A stretch of DNA of 64,000 bases from Synechococcus sp. LA31 (GCF_018502385.1 NZ_CP075523.1:248001-312000), one strand, 5' to 3'; shown: positions 31,864 to 39,861, numbered from the stretch's first letter. Notes: a model not told the origin generated them from the sequence alone. Translations and numbers: made by a program.

Positions 31864-32544
31864 TGCATCAGGAACCTCAGCCAACCAACACCTCATTGCT
31901 TTCACCCACCCATCACCGCACGGGAGCCGGCCTGCGGTCAAAGGTCGGTCTCGAGGTGCGATCGCAGGTGTCTTGATTTAAGAACTGCTGCGCTGCAAGC
32001 ATTTTGGGGCTGGTGTTCATGCATCTCTGGACCTCCCTCACCTGGTGTCCGGCGTCTGTCAAGGGGAGAACTGTTTTCCGGAGAATTTCCTTGAGATGCC
32101 CTTGGCGGCTTGAGTCTGTATCGGGACCAATGGGGAAAACCTGTGGAAAACAGCCGCTCCCCTGGGAGTTGATCGGCTCTTCAGGGGTGCTGATCGATCG
32201 GGTTGTCTGCTCAAGCAATCCCGATCAGCGGTGATTTCGGTGCATCAGCCCCTTGACCAGCAGCCCACTAGCGCGCTCCAGCGATTGCGGGACCTGCAGC
32301 AGCAGCCATCTGGCGAGGCGAAGCTGCGGCCCTGGCGGTACTTGAGGCTTTGCGCGGCGGTCCCCTCAATGTGACGGCTGTGGTGCAGCGCCGGCCAGTG
32401 GGATCGCTGGTGTTCAACGCGGTGAACGACAACGCTGTGTTCAAGCTGATGGCTCAGGCTGAGAAGCGGCTGCTCGCCTCCCGCCGTCAGCACTTCGATG
32501 CTCTGGCTGCGCGAGATCAGCGTGCGTGCACCTGCGTGAACGCA
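31864..32544. other. Region without a supported gene
   Basis: Contains one HIP1 palindrome (GCGATCGC near 31959), one DnaA-box-like TTTTCCACA (minus strand, near 32143) and an open + strand frame from about 32270 to 32799. The middle of that frame (GSLVFNAVNDNAVFKLMAQAEKRLLASRRQ) looks protein-like, but there is no good start and it later overlaps the small membrane gene. It is possibly a gene remnant. Confidence 0.4.
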
Positions 32545-32721
32545 TCACCGGCGCTGGACGGCTTTCCAAATCCACCAGACCACCATCGCCAGGATGACCC
32601 ATGGCAACAGGGACCTGAGCAGCACAACAGCCAGAAGCAGCACAAGCGCCGAAACGGCCACGCGCTTGGTGAGCGCCTTGGCTTCGTCGGTCATCATTTG
32701 CCAACGGGGGATCAAGGCCAT
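32545..32721 (-). CDS. Small membrane protein, 58 aa
   Basis: ATG 32721 reads MALIPRWQMMTDEAKALTKR, then VAVSALVLLLAVVLLRSLLP, then WVILAMVVWWIWKAVQRR: a hydrophilic head, two closely spaced hydrophobic segments (or one long helix pair) and a basic tail. It is compact and codon-plausible, unlike the overlapping frames on either strand. No family is recognised. Confidence 0.5.
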   Translation of the reverse strand: MALIPRWQMMTDEAKALTKRVAVSALVLLLAVVLLRSLLPWVILAMVVWWIWKAVQRR

Positions 32722-32911
32722 GGCGGTGGGATCGATCAGTGCGTTCTGCCTACCGATAGCGCAGACGCCCTTGCCACTGAATGGTCACCTGTGCCATGAC
32801 CGAGCGGTGCTCGTTCACCAGCCGGGAGAGGTCCTCACCCCCCGGCGGTCCTATGGCGCAGCACCGGGCCGCACTCCTCACACCGCGGCCCCCACATTCG
32901 CTCTGGATCTG

Positions 32912-33112
32912 ATGGCTGGGTTTTCCGTGTTCTTCTGCGATGCCCAGCGCTGCAGCATCCAGCCGGTGCGGGCGATGGATCCGGATCACGCCATTGCCCA
33001 GGTGCGCAGCGCCACACCCGACCTGCGACGTGTGGCGGTGATTCCTGATGCGCTGCTCGAGGGCGTGGATCCTGAACAGCTGCTGCAGGAGTGGATCCAG
33101 GCAACAGTCTGA
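32912..33112 (+). CDS. Small hypothetical protein, 66 aa
   Basis: MAGFSVFFCDAQRCSIQPVR, then AMDPDHAIAQVRSATPDLRRVAVIPDALLEGVDPEQLLQEWIQATV: an alpha/beta-like small protein with a Cys pair (FFCDAQRC). ATG 32912 is chosen as the start; the frame is open upstream, but with low-complexity, shadow-like sequence. Function unknown. Confidence 0.45.
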   Translation: MAGFSVFFCDAQRCSIQPVRAMDPDHAIAQVRSATPDLRRVAVIPDALLEGVDPEQLLQEWIQATV

Positions 33113-33250
33113 GCAGCGGCCCATGAATGGTTTCGCCCTCAACCCGATGACGCCATCGATGTTCAGGTCTGCGTGGTCGCTGCGACTGAGTTCATCCAAG
33201 GACGTGCCCGCCCTCCTGTGGATCTGGACCGCAGAGGCCTGAGCGGCTGC

Positions 33251-33622
33251 TCACCAGGGCAGTGGCCCGCGACCAGCGGAGACATTGCACCCCACCTGCG
33301 AGCCGAGCAGGGCACCGAGTGGAATGGCCCAGGCGCGGCCGTCATCGCGTGACATGGCATAGGCCACCGCTCCCCCTCCGAGACCGCCGATCAGCCGGCC
33401 GGTGTTGCAACGCTGGGCCTGCTGCTCAGGGGTGAGTGGTGGCGCGCCGTAGGCCTGATAGCCACTGCTGGCTGGTGCTCCATAGCTGTCAGTGGCATCT
33501 CCCCTCCACCAGGGGCGTGCCATGGCCATCTGGGGAAGCAGAGCGCTGATCGATGCCGAGACGCCAAGGCAGCTGACAACAGTTCGACGCAGCCAGCGGC
33601 GCTGAATTGCACGCAAGGTCAT
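33251..33622 (-). CDS. Secreted protein with a glycine-zipper-like domain
   Basis: 123 residues. A long signal sequence (MTLRAIQRRWLRRTVVSCLGVSASISALLPQMAMA) precedes a Tyr/Gly/Pro-rich region. The C-terminal CNTGRLIGGLGGGAVAYAMSRDDGRAWAIPLGALLGSQVGCNVSAG resembles the outer-membrane glycine-zipper/17-kDa-antigen type (GGxxGxxxG...GAxxGxxxGC). It would lie in the periplasm or outer membrane. Start ATG 33622. Confidence 0.6.
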   Translation of the reverse strand: MTLRAIQRRWLRRTVVSCLGVSASISALLPQMAMARPWWRGDATDSYGAPASSGYQAYGAPPLTPEQQAQRCNTGRLIGGLGGGAVAYAMSRDDGRAWAIPLGALLGSQVGCNVSAGRGPLPW

Positions 33623-33872
33623 GACGGTGATGGAGTGTCTGAGGTGTGAGGGGGCCAGGGAGCGGCAGCGCTCATTGACCTCTCACCAGCCAAATCCGAC
33701 CTCCTGGAGCAAGCGTGACTGAAGGTTGATCAGGGTCTAACGAGATGTGACTGAAGGGCTCGATCGAGCCTGTGAAAAACAGCAATTCAGGGTCTTCTGT
33801 CGATCAGCTCTAAGCACGCATAGGCCGAAACGGCTACCGCATGACTTAGCTGACCTGCCTATTGCAGCCGCC

Positions 33873-34089
33873 ATGACGACAACCAGCCAGCTGGATTGGG
33901 CGGACTGCTCCGCCATGGCATGCCTAAGCCGGTGGCTGCCCTGTTTCAGAACCCTGAGGATGGCGTTTCCCTGGCGGAGTTCGTTGAGCTCTTCCTTGGG
34001 GTGACGAGGGAGCAAGCACGGCTAATCAGGTGGTGGAGGTGGTGGCTGAACTGACAGCCGGCGACGACCGCGAGCTGCGCATTCCCTGA
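33873..34089 (+). pseudogene. DUF433 (antitoxin-type) pseudogene
   Basis: The frame at 33873 reads MTTTSQLDWADCSA, the typical DUF433 start. About 20 codons are then missing, and a different frame continues as PVAALFQNPEDGVSLAEFVELFLGVTREQA, the DUF433 helix-turn-helix region. A second shift leads to NQVVEVVAELTAGDDRELRIP and a stop. At least one deletion and one frameshift make it non-functional. A tail with the same ending (ELVADRF...ELRIP) is found at 37060-37139. Confidence 0.6.
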
Positions 34090-34110
34090 TTCGCCCAACG
34101 GGAACAGAAG

Positions 34111-34131
34111 AAAGGCTGGTCATCGCCGGCC
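34111..34131 (-). terminator. Terminator after the RHH gene at 34150
   Basis: Minus strand GGCCGGC-GATG-ACCAGCC stem (one G-U pair) followed by TTTCTT, 19 bp past the RHH stop. The same hairpin type ends the genes at 36284 and 37179. Confidence 0.55.
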
Positions 34132-34149
34132 TGGCCCTCGGAGCGCTGA

Positions 34150-34362
34150 TCAAGACGCCTGTCGCTTCATGGCATCTGCCTGGCGTTCCAGCCAGTACGC
34201 CGCGGTGTTGGAGAGGGAGCGGCCTTGCTCATCGCTGGTCTGGCTGAGCGCTTGGTAGGTCGACCAGGGCACGGTGATCGTGATGCGCTGCGGCTTGCGG
34301 CTGACGAACCCGAGCGACGGGGGAACCTGAGCGCTGATTGAACGGAGACGTGCCTCGGACAT
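34150..34362 (-). CDS. Ribbon-helix-helix (CopG-like) protein, copy 1
   Basis: 70 residues. The C-terminal half RKPQRITITVPWSTYQALSQTSDEQGRSLSNTAAYWLERQ has the RHH layout: an Arg-rich strand (RITITVPWST) for the DNA major groove, helix 1 (YQALSQTSDEQ), the GRSLSN turn and helix 2. Such proteins are dimeric repressors, often antitoxins. No toxin gene is next to it. ATG 34362 is used because it aligns with the start of copy 2 at 36493. The two share about 85% identity over the last 45 residues. Confidence 0.7.
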   Translation of the reverse strand: MSEARLRSISAQVPPSLGFVSRKPQRITITVPWSTYQALSQTSDEQGRSLSNTAAYWLERQADAMKRQAS

Positions 34363-34424
34363 CCCAAGAAAATGAATTAGAAAGGGATTCTCAAGGATCG
34401 CCTGCTCTTGGAATGTCTCCAAAT

Positions 34425-34438
34425 GGGGGGGGGGGGGG
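34425..34438. repeat. Run of 14 G
   Basis: Homopolymer of 14 G residues about 65 bp upstream of the RHH start. Such tracts are rare in this window and are prone to slippage or assembly error. Confidence 0.8.
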
Positions 34439-34559
34439 TAGAAGTGTTCTCGAAGCAGTTTTGTGAGCTGGTTTATAAAACTGCTCTATGCAGTTTGCGT
34501 ATAACTCAGGCCGGGTAGGGCGTCTCGGGGATGCCAAGCAGATCTTGCATCGTTCTTTT

Positions 34560-34675
34560 TGCAGCAGATCTGCCGCGTCTGATCGATTGCTTTTTTTACC
34601 TTCGTGGTCTGCCGCGCTGCGCCTTGCTGCAGCCGCAGCCGCCTGCCCCTGCGGAGCTAAGCCGACATGCAGCAG
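34560..34675. repeat. Diverged 115-bp repeat, copy 1
   Basis: Aligns almost without gaps to 36698-36812 (roughly three quarters identical by eye). Both start TGCAGCAGAT and end in a TGYAGCAG. Each lies about 200-300 bp upstream of an RHH gene on the minus strand. No clear ORF is shared, so it may be a regulatory or RNA element. Confidence 0.6.
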
Positions 34676-34753
34676 ACCTGCTGGACAGGTGCGATCGAGG
34701 CAGCGGCTCGATCTGCTGTTCTTAGCCTGATCTCAAGCTGAGAAGAGGATGGA

Positions 34754-34990
34754 ATGGCGGCCTGTGAATTGACGGTTCCCGAGGCGACGAATGCTTCGGC
34801 TGCTGCACTGCATCAGCTCAAGGAGTTGCTCCAAAGCGATCCCGGTTTCGCTCAAGCCATGCGCGCCACGCCGTCTTCGGAGGACGCTGCTCGGTTGGCC
34901 GCCGACCATGGAATTTTGGTGACACCGGAGGCTCTGTGGCGCCATCGCGGCACGCTGGGCAGTGGCGGCCTCCCCACCTGGCGCGGCTGA
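34754..34990 (+). CDS. Nif11-type leader-like peptide, 78 aa
   Basis: Residues 18-65 (ALHQLKELLQSDPGFAQAMRATPSSEDAARLAADHGILVTPEALWRHRG) match the Nif11 pattern: helix with LKELLxxDPxFAxAM, then an A..A..GI..T.. helix pair. Nif11 domains serve as leaders of ribosomal peptide precursors (for example prochlorosins) in picocyanobacteria. The segment after the domain (TLGSGGLPTWRG) is short, has a GG but no Cys/Ser/Thr-rich core, and no modification enzyme is nearby, so this may be an orphan. ATG 34754. Confidence 0.65.
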   Translation: MAACELTVPEATNASAAALHQLKELLQSDPGFAQAMRATPSSEDAARLAADHGILVTPEALWRHRGTLGSGGLPTWRG

Positions 34991-35193
34991 GCGAGCTAGC
35001 GATGCCTGGAGCGCCAGTTGGTGAATCGTTGATGCACTTCTCAGTCATGAGTTCGCGTGGACAGCAGCAGGCGGTAGTCACCAGGGCTGGAGCTGATGGT
35101 GCTAATCAACAGCAATGTCGGGTCGGATTGAGTGCTTGCTTGCAATGTTCAAGATATCTTCCTCTGTTTAGGCTTTGGATGTGACACGATGGA

Positions 35194-35475
35194 ATGCACA
35201 TGGATGCAAGCACAATTGCAAGCAGGTCTATCCTCGAGGAAGGTTTCGCTGCAGAGGTTCTGACTCAATTTTCTGAGCGCCTCGCGGCTCTTGAGTTGGA
35301 AAAAGAGTTAACCGTTCTGCATCCAACCTGGCAGGCCTGTTGTGGTCGTGCTGGATGTGGCTGGAAAGGTTCGGTAACGAGCCATTACCCAGAATCGATG
35401 GATAGCGCCTACGCACATGCAGCCGAGAAGCATGAGGGATCTATCCAGGGCATCGTTGTTTTGAAAGGCTCGTAG
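35194..35475 (+). CDS. Hypothetical protein with Cys/His motif
   Basis: 93 residues. The C-terminal half LHPTWQACCGRAGCGWKGSVTSHYPESMDSAYAHAAEKHEG has three closely spaced cysteines (CCGRAGC) and two histidines, giving a possible zinc-finger-like site. The N-terminal part is a helix (ILEEGFAAEVLTQFSERLAALELEKEL). ATG 35194 or 35200 could start it. AT content is higher than in core genes around it, in line with an accessory origin. Function unknown. Confidence 0.45.
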   Translation: MHMDASTIASRSILEEGFAAEVLTQFSERLAALELEKELTVLHPTWQACCGRAGCGWKGSVTSHYPESMDSAYAHAAEKHEGSIQGIVVLKGS

Positions 35476-35727
35476 TTGCTGAGCCAATGGCTCAAGATCA
35501 CTTCTGTGATGGATCAGCGTGGGTCCATGGGATGGAACGATTGGCTTCAGGGCTGCCAATGCGGAATGGTTTGGTTGGCCATACAGGCACACAGCGCTTA
35601 TGACTTCTATCTACTGAAATAGCTGATCACAGCATTCGCCTGTCAATAGCTTGAGCTGTGACCAGGAGAGGCGAATGCCAAAGCGCAGGCTCTGGTCCCT
35701 GTCACTCACCATCGTTTACTTGTTGCT

Positions 35728-35958
35728 ATGAATAGCTCCGTGATCGAGATTCTGGTTGCCTATGGCTTCGTCATCGTGCTGTTTGTTGGATTGCCGGCGA
35801 TTGTTTTTCTTGTCGTATTCATGCCTGCTCTTATGCGTACTGCCGGTGAAACAATTGGAGCCTCTCAGTTGAATCGTAAGGAGTGGCCCGGAGAATCAAT
35901 GGCAGAGCCTCACGCAGGAAAATCTGCACGGCATTTAACCATGGCGAATACTGCCTAG
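35728..35958 (+). CDS. Small membrane protein, 76 aa
   Basis: Single hydrophobic stretch IEILVAYGFVIVLFVGLPAIVFLVVFMPALM (about 6-36), which may form one long or two short helices, then a hydrophilic tail. No family is recognised. Start ATG 35728. The 250 bp between the previous gene and this one shows no gene. Confidence 0.45.
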   Translation: MNSSVIEILVAYGFVIVLFVGLPAIVFLVVFMPALMRTAGETIGASQLNRKEWPGESMAEPHAGKSARHLTMANTA

Positions 35959-35978
35959 TCGATCGGTTCTTTGGTGCG

Positions 35979-36119
35979 TTAGGTGCTTCCTGAATGGGAT
36001 GAATTGATCGGATCATCTGCTGGTTCAATCTTATGAACCCAAGAGGGTGCCCTGAGTGTTGACGCCTCATTGGTCAGCACCTCGGCAGTCTGGATGTGCT
36101 GCTCTGCGATGCGGGTCAT
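35979..36119 (-). CDS. Possible small hypothetical protein, 46 aa
   Basis: ATG 36119 gives MTRIAEQHIQTAEVLTNEAS, then TLRAPSWVHKIEPADDPINSSHSGST. The helical beginning looks protein-like, but there is no family match or clear ribosome-binding site, so it is weakly supported. Confidence 0.25.
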   Translation of the reverse strand: MTRIAEQHIQTAEVLTNEASTLRAPSWVHKIEPADDPINSSHSGST

Positions 36120-36240
36120 GACGTCAGGGATGCAGGCGCTGTTTATGGCGAGAGCGGCTGCTGTGAATCATTGGACAGTTGCGCGATCCTGTGCCATCGC
36201 AGGCGACCAGCTCTCAAGCGAACCATCTCCAGGGAGCAGC

Positions 36241-36268
36241 AAAACCAAGCCGGCAACCGCCGGCCTGG
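36241..36268 (-). terminator. Terminator after RHH copy 2
   Basis: Minus strand CCAGGCCGGC-GGTT-GCCGGCTTGG then TTTT, 16 bp past the RHH stop at 36284. Confidence 0.65.
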
Positions 36269-36283
36269 TCCTCGGCGCGCTGC

Positions 36284-36493
36284 TCAAGCCCCCTGCCGCG
36301 TCATGGCACCCGACTGGCGTTCGAGCCAGTAGGCCGCCGTGTTGGAGAGGGAGCGGCCTTGTTCATCACTGGTCTCCAGCAGGGCTTGATACGTCGACCA
36401 GGGCACTGTGATGGTGATGCGTTGGGGCTTGCGGCTGTAGATCCCTGCCCTGAAAACCTGGCTTGGGTTGAGCGGCAAATGAGCGTCAGACAT
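36284..36493 (-). CDS. Ribbon-helix-helix (CopG-like) protein, copy 2
   Basis: 69 residues. RKPQRITITVPWSTYQALLETSDEQGRSLSNTAAYWLERQSGAM is nearly the same as copy 1 at 34150-34362, while the first 22 residues differ (MSDAHLPLNPSQVFRAGIYS). RHH DNA-binding fold. A related third protein is at 39862-40089. The 115-bp repeat copy 2 lies 205 bp upstream. No toxin partner is visible, so a transcription-factor role is as likely as an antitoxin role. Confidence 0.7.
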   Translation of the reverse strand: MSDAHLPLNPSQVFRAGIYSRKPQRITITVPWSTYQALLETSDEQGRSLSNTAAYWLERQSGAMTRQGA

Positions 36494-36666
36494 GTCAGGG
36501 TGAATTGATTCCGAAGAAACTATTAAATAGATCAGGCGAATTCGCAAGTACCCGTGACTAGGTAGGGAGCGCTCTGCCAGTTGTTTCCCTCTGCTTTGCA
36601 TCGAATTACACATTTGCCTCGCTATGCATGATCTGAATTCGGCCAGTCATGTCAACACATTTCGCG

Positions 36667-36693
36667 GCTTCTATGCGGCTTCTGCATAGAAGC
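36667..36693. repeat. Perfect hairpin, 10-bp arms
   Basis: GCTTCTATGC and GCATAGAAGC with a 7-nt loop, directly next to the 115-bp repeat copy 2. Not present at copy 1. Confidence 0.6.
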
Positions 36694-36697
36694 AATC

Positions 36698-36812
36698 TGC
36701 AGCAGATTTGCTACATCTAATGGATTGCCTTTTTGCTATCGCGATCTACTTCGCTGCGGCTTGCTGCAGTCGCAGCCACCTACGTGTGCGGAAACAAGCC
36801 GTCATGTAGCAG
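36698..36812. repeat. Diverged 115-bp repeat, copy 2
   Basis: Partner of 34560-34675. It overlaps the end of the small interrupted membrane gene at 36780-36980. Confidence 0.6.
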
Positions 36813-36980
36813 GTGCATGGCGTTGAGCAGCACAGTGGATCCCACGGCCCAGGTCAGCGCCACGGCCCTGCCGCGACCACCATGATCCTGCGCGCCTTTT
36901 CACATGGCGCCTTGCACCGTGAAGGCGATAAACAGGCCAAAGGCCTGTAGGACCCACAGAAGTGGGTAGTAAGCGTGCAT
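36780..36980 (-). pseudogene. Small membrane protein gene with an in-frame stop
   Basis: ATG 36980 reads MHAYYPLLWVLQAFGLFIAF, then TVQGAM and TGA. The same frame continues KGAQDHGGRGRAVALTWAVGSTVLLNAMHLLHDGLF to a TAG. Two hydrophobic helices lie on either side of the stop, as in small two-helix membrane proteins. A single nonsense change, or a sequencing error, explains it. Confidence 0.4.
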
Positions 36981-37059
36981 CACAGTGCTGCATGCAAACT
37001 GCACTCTTGCGCACCGGCCCGGTTTGCGGCACCCCCTGATGAGGGGATGGCCGGATTGA

Positions 37060-37139
37060 ATGGCCTGATCGGATGGAGTTGGTGGCTGACCGCTTTGCAG
37101 GCGACGCCTGCGAATTGCGCATCCCCTGACCTGCCTAAC
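37060..37139 (+). pseudogene. Tail of a second DUF433-like remnant
   Basis: ELVADRFAGDACELRIP then TGA matches the tail of the 33873-34089 remnant (EVVAELTAGDDRELRIP), and the nucleotides after the stop are also alike. Only the 3' end is left. Confidence 0.35.
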
Positions 37140-37150
37140 GGGACCAGCAG

Positions 37151-37172
37151 AAAAGGCCGGCCTCCGCCGGCC
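37151..37172 (-). terminator. Terminator after the gene at 37179
   Basis: Minus strand GGCCGG-CGGAGG-CCGGCC followed by TTTTC, 7 bp past the stop. Confidence 0.7.
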
Positions 37173-37178
37173 TGGCCC

Positions 37179-37583
37179 TCAGCGGGCCTGATGAGCTTTG
37201 AACTCCAGCTCCTGATCGGCCTCAATCGCTCGATCAATCGCATCCACCCTTGCGAGAAACACCGCCATCACGGGCAACAACTCTTCCTCGAGCAATGCGA
37301 TCTCCTCTTCCGCGTAGGGGTGATCGATCCAGGGCCTGGGGATCAAGAGCCCTTTGGCGGTGTGGGTGGCAAGCAGCCACTCCACGGCCCGATAACAGGA
37401 CTCCACCAACCCAACCGGATCCTCGGGACCAAAACCAACTGCATGGCTGGCCCTGCTGAACCATGGCCGACCGAGCCAAACACCTGCAGACCCTGGGCGC
37501 CATGAGCCGCTGTGATGCCCTGCAGCGTCGGCGCTTACCGGCGCAGCTCGTCCAGGGTTGGAGGCGATGGGGGAGCCATGCAT
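37179..37583 (-). CDS. Acidic helical hypothetical protein (N-terminus uncertain)
   Basis: The C-terminal 85 residues (VGFGPEDPVGLVESCYRAVEWLLATHTAKGLLIPRPWIDHPYAEEEIALLEEELLPVMAVFLARVDAIDRAIEADQELEF) are acidic, helical and protein-like. The first 45 residues of the open frame are Gly/Ser/Arg-rich and look like random sequence, so the true start may be an internal GTG or lost upstream. It is followed by a good terminator. The sequence upstream (37590-37950) contains fragments in several frames that suggest decay. Confidence 0.4.
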   Translation of the reverse strand: MHGSPIASNPGRAAPVSADAAGHHSGSWRPGSAGVWLGRPWFSRASHAVGFGPEDPVGLVESCYRAVEWLLATHTAKGLLIPRPWIDHPYAEEEIALLEEELLPVMAVFLARVDAIDRAIEADQELEFKAHQAR

Positions 37584-37958
37584 TCATCGCGGCTCCTGGC
37601 TGATATGTCGCGAATTCCCTGGTGCTGCGCTCATGGCCATAGGCCTTGAGGTTTTCCCTTCCAGCCCGCACCAGCATCGGCTCACCACACAGCCGCGGCG
37701 GGCCTCTGTCGGGGTGTTCCACGCCTTCCCCGAGGGATTCCTGCAGAAGATGCCCATGCCATGGCCCGGCATGTCCAGGGCCAAAAGGGCACCACAGGCT
37801 CGGTGACCTGAGCCACCTCGGGAGGTTCCGCCTCCCGCCCGCCGGTCTTGCGGCCGGTTTTCTCAGTGCTGACGAGGGGTCTGGCGGAGTGTGATCTGCG
37901 GAACCTGGCGCACTCCAGATGCCCTTGGCATGGTGAGAGGCCCCGGGGTTCCTCTCCC

Positions 37959-38156
37959 ATGAGCTGGTCAGAGCTGGAGCGTTTTGTGGCCGACGTGGAG
38001 GCGGATGCAGCGCTCCAACGCGCGCTCAAGCACTGCCGCTCCCGCAAGGAGCTGATCCTGGCGGCAAGGCGCCTCGGCTACCGGATCACGCGCATCGATC
38101 TGCAGCGGGCCTGGCAGGAGGAGCAGTTGGAGAACGAGCGGCAGGTGAAGGGATGA
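37959..38156 (+). CDS. Nif11-type domain protein, 65 aa
   Basis: MSWSELERFVADVEADAALQRALKHCRSRKELILAARRLGYRITRIDLQRAWQEE is the full Nif11 domain: FVADVEADAALQRAL, then an A-xx-LGY-xI-xxxDL helix pair. Almost nothing follows the domain (QLENERQVKG), so there is no core peptide; it is either a leaderless orphan or a Nif11-domain regulator. ATG 37959 starts the conserved part. Confidence 0.65.
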   Translation: MSWSELERFVADVEADAALQRALKHCRSRKELILAARRLGYRITRIDLQRAWQEEQLENERQVKG

Positions 38157-38188
38157 ACCGATCCCTCCCCCCACAACAAGCTGCAGGT

Positions 38189-38797
38189 TCACAACTGCCT
38201 CTTGCAGCACGGCGAGACTGCCACGGCGCGGGTATGTGGCACCACCGCCGGCGACGGCGTGCATGAGCGCTGGCCTGCTTGGCTGTCGATACCCGCATCG
38301 ACTGGTCCCGGCCTGGCTTGAGGGGGAGCAGCTTGATTGGAGCGGTAGTCCCACGGCCGCGTCAGGCCACCCTTGACGCTCCACACGCCAAGACTCTTCA
38401 GCCGGGCCGCGTTTTCCAGTCGTCCGTAGGTCTGCCGATCACAGCCACTGATGTACTGCCAGTACACAAAGGCCACACCGGAAGCCACGAGGGCCTGATT
38501 GAGGTTGCGGCCGCCTCTAGTCAGTTCGGCAACGGAGCGGCCATAGCGATCGGTGGCCTTAATCCTCAGCTCCACGTTGCTTCCGATCGGGGCCAGTGTC
38601 TGTAGTTGTTGTCTGGCCTGTGTGCCAAAGGGAGCCTGGCTGGATTCCGGTGCATCGATGCAGGCCAGGCGCACGTTCACGGTGCGATTGCCCTCGCGCA
38701 CGCGCAGGGTGTCGCCATCGCCGATGGAGAGCACTGTTGCCGTGCGGGTTTGCGCGAGCGTGGCAACGGCTGCCAGCGGCAGGGCCAGGGTGATCAT
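38189..38797 (-). CDS. Secreted thermonuclease-family (SNase-like) protein
   Basis: 202 residues. After a signal-type N-terminus (MITLALPLAAVATLAQT) comes the nuclease domain: VLSIGDGDTLRV, VRLACIDAPE (catalytic Asp), GTQARQQL, TDRYGRSVAEL and FVYWQYISGCDRQTYGRLENAARLKSLGVW. It should degrade nucleic acids outside the cytoplasm. The last 40 residues (from about 160) are poorly ordered. The ATG overlaps the stop of the HD remnant upstream (ATGA), so the two were once coupled. Confidence 0.8.
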   Translation of the reverse strand: MITLALPLAAVATLAQTRTATVLSIGDGDTLRVREGNRTVNVRLACIDAPESSQAPFGTQARQQLQTLAPIGSNVELRIKATDRYGRSVAELTRGGRNLNQALVASGVAFVYWQYISGCDRQTYGRLENAARLKSLGVWSVKGGLTRPWDYRSNQAAPPQARPGPVDAGIDSQAGQRSCTPSPAVVPHTRAVAVSPCCKRQL

Positions 38798-39170
38798 GCC
38801 TGAGCTGCCAAGCGATCGGCATACCCCGCTGGAGCTAATCCATCGAGCACCATGTCGCTGGCGTTATGGCCTTTGTCAGCCGCCGTCACCAAGAGAGATG
38901 CCTCGGGTTTGTGCTCCAGGGAGGCGATGAAGCGGGTCTTGCGCAGCAGCCAGGGCTCCTTCTCCCCACTACCAGGTGTGCCGCTGGTGTCAGTGCAGTC
39001 GCGCACGATGTCGGCCACGGTGCTGCCAAAGCGCTCATCGAAGCCTTGGCTGATGGGTCTCCATCCTGCGGCGGCTTGGCTGGTTTTTGGTTGTGCGCTG
39101 CACAAGGAAGTTGCATTCAGCCGCAGACCCGGTTGCAGATCACAAGCACCAGCGGATCGCGCCGTCATCA
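38794..39170 (-). pseudogene. 3' remnant of an HD-domain hydrolase (HD_4 type)
   Basis: The frame reads FDERFGSTVADIVRDCTDTSGTPGSGEKEPWLLRKTRFIASLEHKPEASLLVTAADKGHNASDMVLDG, the C-terminal half of HD_4 phosphohydrolases (FGxxVAxIVxxCTD ... W..RK..Yi..L ... LV.AADK.HNA). The N-terminal part with the HD metal site is absent, and the sequence ahead of it needs frameshifts. It ends in the start codon of the nuclease gene. Confidence 0.6.
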
Positions 39171-39211
39171 TGAGCTCCGATTCCCGGCCAAGCAGCCGCA
39201 CGTCACACACC

Positions 39212-39589
39212 ATGAGCCGCACACGCACCTTCTTGACTGATTTCCGAGCCTTCATCAACCGCGGCAATGTGGTTGATCTGGCTGTGGCCGTGGTGATTGG
39301 CGGAGCTTTCGGGAAGGTGGTGAATGCGGTGGTGACTTTAGTGATGGAGTCATTGCTGCAACCTGTTCTCAAGGCGGCGAACGTGGACGCCATTGCCAGC
39401 TGGCCAGCCGGTGAGGTGCTGGTAGCAGCGATCAATTTCCTGGTGATTTCATTTGTGGTGTTTCTGATCGTGCGCTCCATCGAAGCCCTACGACGCAAGG
39501 AAGAAGCCGTATCGCCACCTGATACCCAAGCCCAACTAGCCGCAGCGGTGACGCGCTTGGCGGATGCCCTGGATCGCCGCCAGCTCTGA
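39212..39589 (+). CDS. mscL: Large-conductance mechanosensitive channel MscL
   Basis: 125 residues. FLTDFRAFINRGNVVDLAVAVVIGGAFGKVVNAVV is the N-terminal helix and TM1 of MscL (RGNVxDLAVxVIIGxAFxxIV), followed by a periplasmic loop, TM2 (LVAAINFLVISFVVFLIVRSI) and the C-terminal helix. It forms a homopentameric safety valve opened by membrane tension. ATG 39212 is chosen; the frame is open upstream opposite the HD remnant. A terminator follows. Confidence 0.9.
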   Translation: MSRTRTFLTDFRAFINRGNVVDLAVAVVIGGAFGKVVNAVVTLVMESLLQPVLKAANVDAIASWPAGEVLVAAINFLVISFVVFLIVRSIEALRRKEEAVSPPDTQAQLAAAVTRLADALDRRQL

Positions 39590-39622
39590 ACCAAGCCCGG
39601 TGTGGTTCTCTCCCCCACGAAT

Positions 39623-39644
39623 CCGGTCCCCTGGCCGGTTTTTT
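39623..39644 (+). terminator. Terminator after mscL
   Basis: CCGG...CCGG hairpin followed by TTTTTT, 34 bp past the stop. The region 39650-39861 shows no supported gene. Confidence 0.55.
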
Positions 39645-39861
39645 CATGCCTTGATCGGGAATAATGGCAACAATGCCTGCACTTAAACGGTGCGGATGGC
39701 CCGTGATTTACTGGCTTTGTTGGCTGGTGTACAGAACAGACGAGGAGATGCATTCTATTGCGTGGTGCGAGTGTAAAGGCCGAATATTGACTCAGGCTGT
39801 CTTGCCTTCGTTGTCAGTTCTTGCGCACTGTTGGGTGCTTGGGGTGTAGTGCTGCTCGAGC

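Noticed and set aside
32135-32160. DnaA-box-like TTTTCCACA near 32143 as sign of a replication origin
   Set aside because: Only one full box is seen, with no AT-rich region, no dnaA or dnaN gene and no box cluster.
37234-37722. 162-aa reverse ORF overlapping the gene at 37179-37583
   Set aside because: Mixed composition in several frames; only the 37179-37583 frame has a coherent C-terminal domain.
38794-39753. 319-aa reverse ORF across mscL
   Set aside because: Only its last third (HD_4 remnant) is protein-like; the rest is antisense to mscL.
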